Assembly (NCBI GenBank): GCA_023014485.1
Contig: JAJOZX010006155.1
Span: 62,001-126,000 of the forward strand
Direction: 5' to 3'
Origin: Bathynomus jamesi
Lineage: Eukaryota; Arthropoda; Malacostraca; Isopoda; Cirolanidae
Length of the DNA stretch: 64,000 nucleotides
The notes beneath the pieces were generated by a model that was not told where the DNA came from, ran no database searches, and saw nothing but the letters and a program-made list of their open reading frames with translations. The position numbers and the translations under genes are program-made. Each line of letters starts with the position of its first letter. The stretch's first letter is position 1. Positions 43,411-55,793 of the stretch are shown one piece after another.

Positions 43411-46400
43411 TGTTAACCCCCCTTTATGGCCCTTTGTCGGTTCGGATTCGAAGGGGGTTCTAGTTAGGAGGCTGCAACGGATGCTTCTTCTTTATACTTT
43501 TCTATAATTCTTTTCGGTCGCCTTAGGGGGTCGACACTCTGTTAATTCTTTTCTTTCTGCTTATTAATTCTTCTCTTTTTATAATTATCGACTTTTCTGA
43601 CTAAGTTCTGAAGCGAGCACGGCTCGAAGGAAAAAGATAAAAACTTCTTAAAGTGTGGTTACTTCTTAAAAATTACAGTTGGTACTCTGAATTACAAGGG
43701 GTAGAGGTTCGACCTCTTTCGACCATGGCTCAGGCCGGAATCTAAAAATACTTAAGTTAAGGAGGCAAGGGGCTTCTGCCCCCTCCCGATGAAGTGCTAA
43801 TCTGAAGAAGTCTAATGAGAAGATGTCTAATGAGAAGAGTTCTAATAATGAAGATTAATCTAGAAGTGTCTTAAATGAAGATGGTACATGCATAATATAG
43901 TCTAATGTTTGGGGAGACAATCGAAGGTTAAGTTTCCCCCCTTTTTAAACACATGATTTCAACTAAAAAGAATAAAAAATAAAAAAATAAAAAAGGACAG
44001 TAGTATCGTGATTCGACATTTATGGAGGCGATATTATTTCGTATTAGCACATAAGCACAATTTGAGTACATGACTGAGTACGTATTAATTTTGGTTCATT
44101 ACAATTACGATTACAATTATGGATTACAACTACCAATTAATTCATATTCACTTATTATTGTTTTAATTACAATTCCATTAAAGTATATTCTTACATTATA
44201 AATTAAATCATTACATTTAATTAGTTTCACTGAAGTACATTACAAGTTATGTTCATTACAGTTTCATTAAAGTACATTACATCAATTACATTATATTAAA
44301 GGATTACATTTAATTACAATTTTAGCAAATTGTTAATTTAAAGTATTACAGTTAATTATAATTAAACAGTTACTATAACTTTGTCTTGTTTTTACAGTGT
44401 TTCATATTAATAGACAATTAAGATGTTAGAAATATAATACAAAGTACATGGCACTTACGGGATAATTTATTTTACGAAATAATATGCTATAATGTTATAA
44501 ATTCGAATCAAAGCGAAAGGAGACCTTTTTTATCTTAGAAGCGTTCAAATTATGCTGTGATGAGTGGAATTTCTGATAATAACTTACTAAGCATTGTCTA
44601 GAGTTCACCTCGGGAGGTCAAATAATTAAAAATGAAAAAAATAATACGAGAACGTTTTTTCGCGTTCCCGAACGAAGGCAAAGGTTTTGCGTTTCATAGA
44701 TTGACACGAGTAAAAATAGACTGATAAGTTGATAGGGCATAAGTAGACAATAGGTAGATGAATGAATAAGTAATAAAATTAATAAAGGATAGCGGTCAAG
44801 CTAAAATATGGACGTATGGGGGCGGGGATATGGTCGAATAATAGTTATATTTATACTACATAACATAAATAATGACTTCTATAGGGTGTACAGTTTTTAT
44901 TATGATGATATATAAATTTTCATACATTGAATACTAGAGATATGATGAAGGGAAATTAATGACGGGGAAAATGTGACGTCATAGTTATTGAATTTGTACG
45001 TATAGTACGAATCATTGTTAGGAAGATTTACAAGAACGAATTAGAGACACAGAGTGGGGATATAAGTTTGAAATTGACAATTAGATCTTTTCGTGAGCAC
45101 GGCTCTTTTTTTTTTTTTTTTTTTTTTTTAAAGATTGCTTGTCACTACTTAGAACAAAAACTAAAAAAAAGTTGAAACAAAACGGAGGACGGCATGTTCC
45201 TCATATAGTAATTTAAAAGGAGTCATTAGGACAAGATCGATTAATTATTATTTTCACGTATACATTACAATAATTACCAAAATCGTTACAAACAATTGTA
45301 AAAACTATTTTGGTTACAAACAACAAAATGTCATTTCACCTATATATTTATATACGCAATAATGACATGAACAAGAAAAAGGTTAAACTAAAGACGCAAC
45401 CCGTCAATTCAGGTTGAATTAAATTCTTTACAAAAAAAGGTTGAATTAAATTCTTAAATTACATTTTCTTAAATTACAAAGGAAAAGTTGAATTCAATTG
45501 ACTGCATTGAAAACTAACTTGGGACTTGAAATAAAAATGACGGAATAAATCACTCTGACTTGAAATAAACTCTGACTTCGAATCTAACTCTGACTTTGAA
45601 TCTAACTGAAATCTCTGGGGCGGTTGTCCCTCTTAGATGCAACCTATTGACTTGAACTCTTATCAAGTATCTCTATAAATCTCTGGGGCGGTTGGCCGTT
45701 TTGGCGCAACCTTCTGACTTGACCTCTTATCAAGTATTCTGAACTAAAAATGAAACTAAAAATGGAAAATGACTGCACTTGACCTCTATTCAAGTGGAGA
45801 CGATTAACCTCTCTCTTGGTTGACCCTCTTGGTGCAACCTTCTGACTTCAAAAACTGATTTCAAAAATGACTTAAAAAAAAATGACTTCAAAAAATGACT
45901 TCAAAAATCTCTCTAAATCTATAAACTCTCTCTCTTAATTTGCAAGTCAATTCAATTCAGTAATTGAAAAAATTTGCAAAAAAAAAAAAAAAAAAAAAAA
46001 ATGTAACTATTTCATTCTAATGTACACGAAGGTACGATACTATTATGTTTGATACATAAAATAAAATTATTCTATACTGAATAACAGTGAAAATAACTGA
46101 AAATAACTCTTAAAAATAATTAACTCTGTTACAATTAACTTCTGTTACAATTAACTTCTGTTACATTTAACTTCTGTTACATTTAACTTCTTTTACAATT
46201 AACTTCTTTTACAATTAACTTTCTTTTACAATTAACTCTCTTTTACAATTAACTCTCTTTTACAATTAACTCTCTTTTACAATTTACTCTCTTTTACAAT
46301 TAACTCTCTCTTTGAAATTTACTGTTTCACTAAAAAAAGTGTATCACTGGTGTCTGAAGTGTTCATTGTGTTTTGTGTTAATTCTGGCTCCATACTAAAT

Positions 46401-49400
46401 ATTAACTGTTAATAGTACTGATTTTTTTTTCAAGTGTTTATAAATTTCTTAAAAAACAAAATGTACTTAACCACATTTCTACGGGCGAAATCCTCAGAGA
46501 CGTGTCCTGAAGACGTCTTGCTGGCTACTTGTTCCTGGGTGAAAACTAGGCGTGAAGAACTTGGAGTCGTGACACACCGGTCAAGGGTGGATGTTACGAA
46601 CTAGAAGTCGTGACACGCCGGTCGACTGGTTTTATCCTGATGCAGGGTAATTTCTATCTTGGCCAAAGAGTGGCCTCTTCTTAAAATCTTCTTCTTCTTA
46701 AAATAATCTTGTTATCCTGATGCAGGGTAATTTCTATCTTGGCCAAAGAGTGGCCTCTTCTTAAAAATCTTCTTAAAGTAATCTTCTTATTATCCTGATG
46801 CAGGGTAATTTCTATCTTGGCCAAAGAGTGGCCTCTTCTTAAAATCTTCTTCTGGTTAAAATAATCTTAAGATCCTGGTAAATGGTCTCCACAATGTTAG
46901 ACCCATATCTTCTTCTATGTCCCTATGGAGTCGTCTTGATTTTTATCCTGGTAGTAGGTCGCCAGCTGTTATTTATCCTGGCAGGGTCGCCAGTTGTTAA
47001 CCCCCCTTTATGGCCCTTTGTCGGTTCGGATTCGAAGGGGGTTCTAGTTAGGAGGCTGCAACGGATGCTTCTTCTTTATACTTTTCTAATTCTTTTCGGT
47101 CGCCTTAGGGGGTCGACACTCTGTTAATTCTTTTCTTTCTGCTTATTAATTCTTCTCTTTTTATAATTATCGACTTTTCTGACTAAGTTCTGAAGCGAGC
47201 ACGGCTCGAAGGAAAAAGATAAAAACTTCTTAAAGTGTGGTTTACTTCTTAAAAATTACAGTTGGTACTCTGAATTACAAGGGGTAGAGGTTCGACCTCT
47301 TTCGACCATGGCTCAGGCCGGAATCTAAAAATACTTAAGTTAAGGAGGCAAGGGGCTTCTGCCCCCTCCCGATGAAGTGCTAATCTGAAGAAGTCTAATG
47401 AGAAGATGTCTAATGAGAAGAGTTCTAATAATGAAGATTAATCTAGAAGTGTCTTAAATGAAGATGGTACAGCATAATATAGTCTAATGTTTGGGGGAGA
47501 CAATCGAAGGTTAAGTTTCCCCCCTTTTTAAACACATGATTTCAACTAAAAAGAATAAAAAATAAAAAATAAAAAAGGACAGTAGTATCGCTGATTCGAC
47601 ATTTATGGAGGCGATATTATTTCGTATTAGCACATAAGCACAATTTTGAGTACATGACTGAGTACGTATTAATTTTGGTTCATTACAATTACGATTACAA
47701 TTATGGATTACAACTACCAATTAATTCATATTCACTTATTATTGTTTTAATTACAATTCCATTAAAGTATATTCTTACATTATAAATTAAATCATTACAT
47801 TTAATTAGTTTCACTGAAGTACATTACAAGTTATTGTTCATTACAGTTTCATTAAAGTACATTACATCAATTACATTATATTAAAGGATTACATTTAATT
47901 ACAATTTTAGCAAATTGTTAATTTAAAGTATTACAGTTAATTATAATTAAACAGTTACTATAACTTTGTCTTGTTTTACAGTGTTTCATATTAATAGACA
48001 ATTAAGATGTTAGAAATATAATACAAAGTACATGGCACTTACGGGATAATTTATTTTACGAAATAATATGCTATAATGTTATAAATTCGAATCAAAGCGA
48101 AAGGAGACCTTTTTTATCTTAGAAGCGTTCAAATTATGCTGTGATGAGTGGAATTTCTGATAATAACTTACTAAGCATTGTCTAGAGTTCACCTCGGGAG
48201 GTCAAATAATTAAAAATAAAATGAAAAAAATAATACGAGAACGTTTTTTCGCGTTCCCGAACGAAGGCAAAGGTTTTGCGTTTCATAGATTGACACGAGT
48301 AAAAATAGACTGATAAGTTGATAGGGCATAAGTAGACAATAGGTAGATGAATGAATAAGTAATAAAATTAATAAAGGATAGCGGTCAAGCTAAAATATGG
48401 ACGTATGGGGGCGGGGATATGGTCGAATAATAGTTATATTTATACTACATAACATAAATAATGACTTCTATAGGGTGTACAGTTTTTATTATGATGATAT
48501 ATAAATTTTCATACATTGAATACTAGAGATATGATGAAGGGAAATTAATGACGGGAAAATGTGACGTCATAGTTATTGAATTTGTACGTATAGTACGAAT
48601 CATTGTTAGGAAGATTTACAAGAACGAATTAGAGACACAGAGTGGGGATATAAGTTTGAAATTGACAATTAGATCTTTTCGTGAGCACTTTGCTCTTTTT
48701 TTTTTTTTTTTTTTTTAAAGATTGCTTGTCACACTACTTAGAACAAAAACTAAAAAAAAGTTGAAACAAAACGGAGGACGGCATGTTCCTCATATAGTAA
48801 TTTAAAAGGAGTCATTAGGACAAGATCGATTAATTATTATTTTCACGTATACATTACAATAATTACCAAAATCGTTACAAACAATTGTAAAAACTATTTT
48901 GGTTACAAACAACAAAATGTCATTTCACCTATATATTTATATACGCAATAATGACATGAACAAGAAAAAAGGTTAAACTAAAGACGCAACCCGGTCAATT
49001 CAGGTTGAATTAAATTCTTTTACAAAAAAAAAGGTTGAATTAAATTCTTAAATTACATTTTCTTAAATTACAAAGGAAAAGTTGAATTCAATTGACTGCA
49101 TTGAAAACTAACTTGGGACTTGAAATAAAATGACGGAATAAATCACTCTGACTTGAAATAACTCTGACTTCGAATCTAACTCTGACTTTGAATCTAACTG
49201 AAATCTCTGGGGCGGTTGTCCCTTAGATGCAACCTATTGACTTGAACTCTTATCAAGTATCTCTATAAATCTCTGGGGCGGTTGGCCGTTTTGGCGCAAC
49301 CTTCTGACTTGACCTCTTATCAAGTATTCTGAACTAAAAATGAAACTAAAAATGGAAAATGACTGCACTTGACCTCTATTCAAGTGGAGACGATTAACCT

Positions 49401-50587
49401 CTCTCTTGGTTGACCCTCTTGGTGCAACCTTCTGACTTCAAAAACTGATTTCAAAAATGACTTAAAAAAAAATGACTTCAAAAAAATGACTTCAAAAATC
49501 TCTCTAAATCTATAAACTCTCTCTCTTAATTTGCAAGTCAATTCAATTCAGTAATTGAACAAAATTTGCAAAAAAAAAAAAAAAAAAAAAATGTAACTAT
49601 TTCATTCTAATGTACACGAAGGTACGATACTATTATGTTTGATACATAAAATAAAATTATTCTATACTGAATATAACAGTGAAAATAACTGAAAATAACT
49701 CTTAAAAATAATTAACTCTGTTACAATTAACTTCTGTTACAATTAACTTCTGTTACATTTAACTTCTGTTACATTTAACTTCTTTTACAATTAACTTCTT
49801 TTACAATTAACTTTCTTTTACAATTAACTCTCTTTTACAATTAACTCTCTTTTACAATTAACTCTCTTTTACAATTAACTCTCTTTTACAATTAACTCTC
49901 TCTTTGAAATTTACTGTTTCACTAAAAAAAGTGTATCACTGGTGTCTGAAGTGTTCATTGTGTTTTGTGTTAATTCTGGCTCCATACTAAATATTAACTG
50001 TTAATAGTACTGATTTTTTTTCAAGTGTTTATAAATTTCTTAAAAAAACAAAATGTACTTAACCACATTTCTACGGGCGAAATCCTCAGAGACGTGTCCT
50101 GAAGACGTCTTGCTGGCTACTTGTTCCTGGGTGAAAACTAGGCGTGAAGAACTTGGAGTCGTGACACACCGGTCAAGGGTGGATGTTACGAACTAGAAGT
50201 CGTGACACGCCGGTCGACTGGTTTTATCCTGATGCAGGGTAATTTCTATCTTGGCCAAAGAGTGGCCTCTTCTTAAAATCTTCTTCTTCTTAAAATAATC
50301 TTGTTATCCTGATGCAGGGTAATTTCTATCTTGGCCAAAGAGTGGCCTCTTCTTAAAAATCTTCTTAAAGTAATCTTCTTATTATCCTGATGCAGGGTAA
50401 TTTCTATCTTGGCCAAAGAGTGGCCTCTTCTTAAAATCTTCTTCTGGTTAAAATAATCTTAAGATCCTGGTAAATGGTCTCCACAATGTTAGACCCCATA
50501 TCTTCTTCTATGTCCCTATGGAGTCGTCTTGATTTTTATCCTGGTAGTAGGTCGCCAGCTGTTATTTATCCTGGCAGGGTCGCCAGT

Positions 50588-52394
50588 TGTTAACCCCCCC
50601 TTTATGGCCCTTTGTCGGTTCGGATTCGAAGGGGGTTCTAGTTAGGAGGCTGCAACGGATGCTTCTTCTTTATACTTTTCTATAATTCTTTTCGGTCGCC
50701 TTAGGGGGTCGACACTCTGTTAATTCTTTTCTTTCTGCTTATTAATTCTTCTCTTTTTATAATTATCGACTTTTCTGACTAAGTTCTGAAGCGAGCACGG
50801 CTCGAAGGAAAAAGATAAAAACTTCTTAAAGTGTGGTTTACTTCTTAAAAATTACAGTTGGTACTCTGAATTACAAGGGGTAGAGGTTCGACCTCTTTCG
50901 ACCATGGCTCAGGCCGGAATCTAAAAATACTTAAGTTAAGGAGGCAAGGGGCTTCTGCCCCCTCCCGATGAAGTGCTAATCTGAAGAAGTCTAATGAGAA
51001 GATGTCTAATGAGAAGAGTTCTAATAATGAAGATTAATCTAGAAGTGTCTTAAATGAAGATGGTACATGCATAATATAGTCTAATGTTTGGGGGAGACAA
51101 TCGAAGGTTAAGTTTCCCCCCTTTTTAAACACATGATTTCAACTAAAAAGAATAAAAAATAAAAAAATAAAAAAGGACAGTAGTATCGCTGATTCGACAT
51201 TTATGGAGGCGATATTATTTCGTATTAGCACATAAGCACAATTTTGAGTACATGACTGAGTACGTATTAATTTTGGTTCATTACAATTACGATTACAATT
51301 ATGGATTACAACTACCAATTAATTCATATTCACTTATTATTGTTTTAATTACAATTCCATTAAAGTATATTCTTACATTATAAATTAAATCATTACATTT
51401 AATTAGTTTCACTGAAGTACATTACAAGTTATTGTTCATTACAGTTTCATTAAAGTACATTACATCAATTACATTATATTAAAGGATTACATTTAATTAC
51501 AATTTTAGCAAATTGTTAATTTAAAGTATTACAGTTAATTATAATTAAACAGTTACTATAACTTTGTCTTGTTTTTACAGTGTTTCATATTAATAGACAA
51601 TTAAGATGTTAGAAATATAATACAAAGTACATGGCACTTACGGGATAATTTATTTTACGAAATAATATGCTATAATGTTATAAATTCGAATCAAAGCGAA
51701 AGGAGACCTTTTTTATCTTAGAAGCGTTCAAATTATGCTGTGATGAGTGGAATTTCTGATAATAACTTACTAAGCATTGTCTAGAGTTCACCTCGGGAGG
51801 TCAAATAATTAAAAATAAAAATGAAAAAAATAATACGAGAACGTTTTTTCGCGTTCCCGAACGAAGGCAAAGGTTTTGCGTTTCATAGATTGACACGAGT
51901 AAAAATAGACTGATAAGTTGATAGGGCATAAGTAGACAATAGGTAGATGAATGAATAAGTAATAAAATTAATAAAGGATAGCGGTCAAGCTAAAATATGG
52001 ACGTATGGGGCGGGGATATGGTCGAATAATAGTTATATTTATACTACATAACATAAATAATGACTTCTATAGGGTGTACAGTTTTTATTATGATGATATA
52101 TAAATTTTCATACATTGAATACTAGAGATATGATGAAGGGAAATTAATGACGGGAAAATGTGACGTCATAGTTATTGAATTTGTACGTATAGTACGAATC
52201 ATTGTTAGGAAGATTTACAAGAACGAATTAGAGACACAGAGTGGGAACGTAAAGAGAAGTTATTTTGTGACGTCATAGTGTAAATCATTATTACAAATCG
52301 AAATTTTACCCAAAACTCGCTTCTGCGATTTTGGCTTCTAACGTAAAAATGGACATTCGAACATAAAACTATTGTTCATTGTTCGCTTTTTACA
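50588..52394 (-). repeat. Complete 5' LTR of the array (1807 bp)
   Basis: On the reverse strand it begins TGTAAAAAGCGAAC and ends GGGGTTAACA. Its first 149 bp (52,246-52,394) occur only here; they align with the LTR1 start of element B (e.g. GTCCATTTTTACGTTAG versus ATCCATTTTTACATAAG). The other three LTR copies in the array begin at the equivalent of 52,245. Confidence 0.85.
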
Positions 52395-52398
52395 TAAG

Positions 52399-52931
52399 TA
52401 AAGAAGGTAAATATATTTTGTTTCTTTCAGTTATTTTTTTATTCTTTCATAAACAAGCAATATGCTTGTCCAAGAGCTAGGAGCTATTTAATTCTGCTTT
52501 AATTAGGTTTTACTCTATCACTAAAGATTTCGTGCTACAAGGGATGTTGTGATACCTCATCTGTCCCGAAATGTTAACCACCCATTGATGGGAGGGGAGA
52601 GAGTACTTTGCTGGGAACGGGACTGGTTGTTATATATATTTACCCTACATTATTATGTAAGCGTTACTGTAGTCTATAACAACAAAATTTATGGTTTAGC
52701 ATGTGCAATCCAATGTTTGTCTCGATAAGATGGTTCACATTTGGGGATAAATGGGGGATTTATGACACACCCTGTAGTAAGAAAACCATAAGTGATAGGG
52801 AAAAACTAACTATATTTTTGAGATCAGCGCACTCAAATTATATAGAATCACCAACTAGTTTGTACAAATCGATCGACAAGTTTTCAAATGTGTACTGGTG
52901 TATTCTACTAACAAGTATCTCAATATATACA
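52399..52931. other. Right flank of the array inside the Polinton
   Basis: No gene recognised. It continues the DNA that follows the 558-codon gene (39,761-39,812) once the array and one TAAG are removed. The boundary with Polinton coding sequence is near 52,932. A 77-codon ORF (52,701-52,934) has no features I recognise. Confidence 0.5.
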
Positions 52932-53015
52932 TAAACGATTGAGGAGAAAAAGCTTCCATTCGATGACGGGAGCTTAACAGTGAAGCTTCACTTCCGTCGT
53001 ACTGCGATAGAATGA
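52932..53015 (+). pseudogene. Polinton virion-type protein, 3' end
   Basis: EKKLPFDDGSLTVKLHFRR then a TGA stop at 53,013-53,015. 'P-F-x-x-G-x-x-x-V-x-L-H-F-R-R' is the usual C-terminus of the protein whose first part is at 37,097-37,893. It is immediately followed by the basic core-like gene. It shows that the 15-kb block 37,870-52,930 is an insertion in one Polinton gene. Confidence 0.6.
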
Positions 53016-53391
53016 CTCAAAGGCCGTTCTCAGTTACCGAGGGGCGAGATATCAGCGCGAAAGCGGGATTAGGTCCATTTTTTCAACCATACTGCGTACG
53101 GCTGTCCCCTTGCTGAAGAGTGGTGCCAGATATCTCGGCGGGAAAGCGTTAGAATTAGGTCTTAACACGGTAGAAGACATAATGGCCGGGGCTAAACCTA
53201 AAGAAGCTCTAAAAAAGAATTTAAAACGTACACGGGACGAAACTGTCAAAGATGCACAGAGAAAAATGCGTGGTGGCGGAAATAAAAACCAGAAGAAAAA
53301 GCGCACTGTACGGAGGAAGAAGAAGCGCACTGTATCGAGGAAGAAGAAGAAGGGGTTACCAACTCATGGTGGTAAACGTAAAAGATCATAA
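53011..53391 (+). pseudogene. Polinton basic core-like protein
   Basis: Open frame from 53,011 to the stop at 53,389-53,391 (about 126 codons) without a proper ATG near the start; the open part begins after a TAG at 53,008. The N-terminal part GIRSIFSTILRTAVPLLKSGARYLG is amphipathic, then EDIMAGAKPKEALKKNLKRT, and the tail is strongly basic (KKKRTVRRKKKRTVSRKKKKG). A hydrophobic 'xPLLKxGAxxLG' start plus an Arg/Lys tail is what I know from Polinton proteins compared with adenovirus core/minor proteins. It would bind DNA in the particle. The frame is surprisingly intact for its surroundings. Confidence 0.6.
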
Positions 53392-53524
53392 AAAGAAATG
53401 TTCTAAGCGCATGAAACCTATGGCTGACCACTTTTTATAACTGATATAAACTAAGGGCGTTGCGCTTGTGGGTCATAAACTGATTGCTACTTGCCGGGAG
53501 AGGTATGACTATTTCTGACGCGTC

Positions 53525-54228
53525 ATGGCACATTTCATCCATCCGTGTAGTTCACAATGTTGTAAATCGGAGCTGCCCTCTTTGACATGCCCCTGACACA
53601 AATATCTATAGAGCATAGTGACTTTATTACAGTTAACCCTCTAAACACTATTAGCTCGTCCAGTGTTCCTATAGAATTCATGATCCCGAGCTCAAGTCCT
53701 TACTTTTTTGATCCAGGTTGTGTGCATATGTAGGCTAAACTACGAATAGCACATTCAGATGGATCGGGTTGCGAAAACGACTACGCTGTATACCCAGAAA
53801 CAAACTTTCTACAAACCATAGTCAGCCAGTATGACGTGTATTTAAATCAGGTCAACATCTCTGCAGGGCTTGGTTACTACCACCTACGATCCTATCTGGA
53901 AAATATCCTCAACTTTTGAAAAGAAGCGAAGGACACCTTTTTAACTGCAGAAGGTTATTATGAGGCTGAAGATGAAAGTAATATAAAGAATAAGTTTAAA
54001 AATTGTAAAAAGATTATTTCCGATTGCTATGGACGCCTCCACACAAATTTCATGTCCCATATGAAATTGAAACTCACCGTACGGGCCCTCAGATTTGTTT
54101 AAATCTGGATGCACGAGTGACAGATATATCGGATTGTCTGCAAAGAATGAAACGGTGAAACTTTCACCCATGAGAGACTGCGACACAGTTACTGAGAAAA
54201 CAGACGTGAGCAGTGGAGAAGGGATCCA
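53525..54228 (+). pseudogene. Polinton capsid-like protein (F54H12.2-type) fragment
   Basis: The ATG at 53,525 begins MAHFIHPC, soon CKSEL (family: xKSELDLFxxPPTQ). Recognisable pieces across frames are SIEHSDFITVNPLNTI (53,605-53,655), VPIEFMIPSSS, LNQVNISAGLGYYHLRSYLENILNF (53,845-53,919) and ETVKLSPMRDCDTV near 54,150. I know this pattern as the 'uncharacterized F54H12.2-like' proteins of animals, which are Polinton capsid-type proteins. Several stops and frameshifts are present, and the C-terminal half is missing because the sequence passes directly into protease remains near 54,228. Confidence 0.6.
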
Positions 54229-54560
54229 TTAGATAGCCGTTTATTTTAAAAATAGGGAACGTACATACTACTTTAATTCACTGGGCAGACATCCATGGAA
54301 TGATTCTATTACTGTAAAATTTCTCCAACAATTGCAAATTCCAAAAATAGTGTGAAATCCTTACCGCTCCCAGAATTTGTACAGCAAAGTCTGTGGCCAA
54401 TATTGCTGGTGCTTTCTCAAGCATATGACTCGCGGAAGGTAATTTACGGGATTTCAATAATTATTCGACTTGTGCGACCATGCGACAAAGATATGGAAGT
54501 ATGCAACCAGATAGAAAAACAGTTCTCTTTTGTGGTCACCCACTGTAATGTGTGAAGTTT
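54228..54560 (+). pseudogene. Polinton adenain-like cysteine protease fragment
   Basis: H-stop-IAVYFKNRERTYYFNSLGRHPW (54,228-54,300) corresponds to the His-Trp and Asp segment of adenovirus-type proteases. Here the Trp codon is TAG and the expected Asp in YFDS is Asn. NLYSKVCGQYCWCFLKHMTRG (54,368-54,430) carries the catalytic Cys in VCGQYC. The enzyme processes virion proteins in Polintons and adenoviruses. The N-terminal half is absent. The Cys box is the strongest evidence. Confidence 0.65.
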
Positions 54561-54800
54561 TATGTAGGCCCATATATATATAGTCGTAACGACAAATATC
54601 TTCAGCAATTAATTATTTTAAAGTGTACCAAATATACAGCGTGCGCAGTATAGCTTTTAACCTTGCAAATGAAGCAAAAACGCGTATTGTATAAAATAAG
54701 AAATATATACAGTATATATATATACACCATGCTTCGCCAAAATAATTGAGAACTGTGAGTGTGTTAATAGTTAAAATTGTACTATTTATTTATACCAGTG

Positions 54801-54834
<34 letters not shown>

Positions 54835-55249
54835 TGGTCAATTAATCTAAAATCTGCATTAACTTAGCTTGAACTAACTGGTAAGAATTTCAAATTAACT
54901 TGCCTAGTTAATTTTTGAGGTTCATTCATTCTTATCCTCTTAGGATAATTAATATATGGTTTAAAATGAAAACTGCCGTATGGCTTGCCGCACCGACTTA
55001 GACCTACACACGGCTGCATAATAATTGCCGGTGGCTTTTACCACGCATTAAAGAAGAATTTTTTTTAAACAATTTTTTGGCCTTCAAACACAAATATATC
55101 TTTTAAGGATATTATAAAGAATGTTCATTTAATTTTAAATCAGTTTTTAGTTGTAGTACTAGTTTATTTATTTTTATGAAAAATCCTATTTTTGCGAGGA
55201 TCCTGTATCTTTTAGTATAAAACACTATTTTATAAAGCAGGCTACATAC

Positions 55250-55313
<64 letters not shown>

Positions 55314-55793
55314 AATTTAATCGAGTTGAAATACGAGCATATAATTTTCCACTTACAATTCGTGTGTAGAGCAATGTGCGCCAGCCGATGCATCCTTTGA
55401 CGGGGGTTTTGCAAAGACGGTCAACCTTTTGTGACGAAAATAGTTCTTGGTTGTTTATAGTTTGAAATAGCAGTACCGCCGATTCTACTATGAAGAACGG
55501 GAAAAAATCACTCTTTCGTGTGTGTATATACAGTATGTGTATAAATATATATACATATATATATATGTATATATACTCTTATTAAAAGCTACTATAGGAG
55601 AATGTATTATTTTGCGTATGGTTTATATATATATTCTGCAAACCCAAACTATGTATATTCAATGAATAAGATTAAAGTATATTGTGAATATCGAAATCTT
55701 TTATATGCGGATCTCCCCCAATAGAAAGAGAGAGAGGTAATAATAATGATGATAATAATAATAATAATAGCTGTGTGTATATATATATATATA
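54561..55793. other. AT-rich spacer with TA microsatellites
   Basis: (TA)n at 54,801-54,832 and 55,254-55,310, and (AAT)n near 55,741-55,770. No gene or element recognised. Confidence 0.6.

Larger units (their letters stand above)
39817..52394 (-). mobile_element. Tandem LTR-retroelement array, 3 units plus one full LTR
   Basis: Boundaries TGTTAACC (39,817) and TTTTTACA (to 52,394) are flanked by TAAG at 39,813-39,816 and 52,395-52,398, a 4-bp target duplication for the whole block. Units start at 39,817, 43,411, 46,995 and 50,588 (3594, 3584 and 3593 bp). They differ mostly by single-base indels in homopolymers. On the reverse strand the order is LTR, PBS, leader, internal region, then a shortened LTR. 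Element B (22,358-32,176) is a diverged relative. No protein is encoded. Confidence 0.9.

Noticed and set aside
39817..52394. Ribosomal DNA or host tandem gene array
   Set aside because: The units contain LTR termini, PBS and a target duplication, and no rRNA-like or protein-coding sequence.
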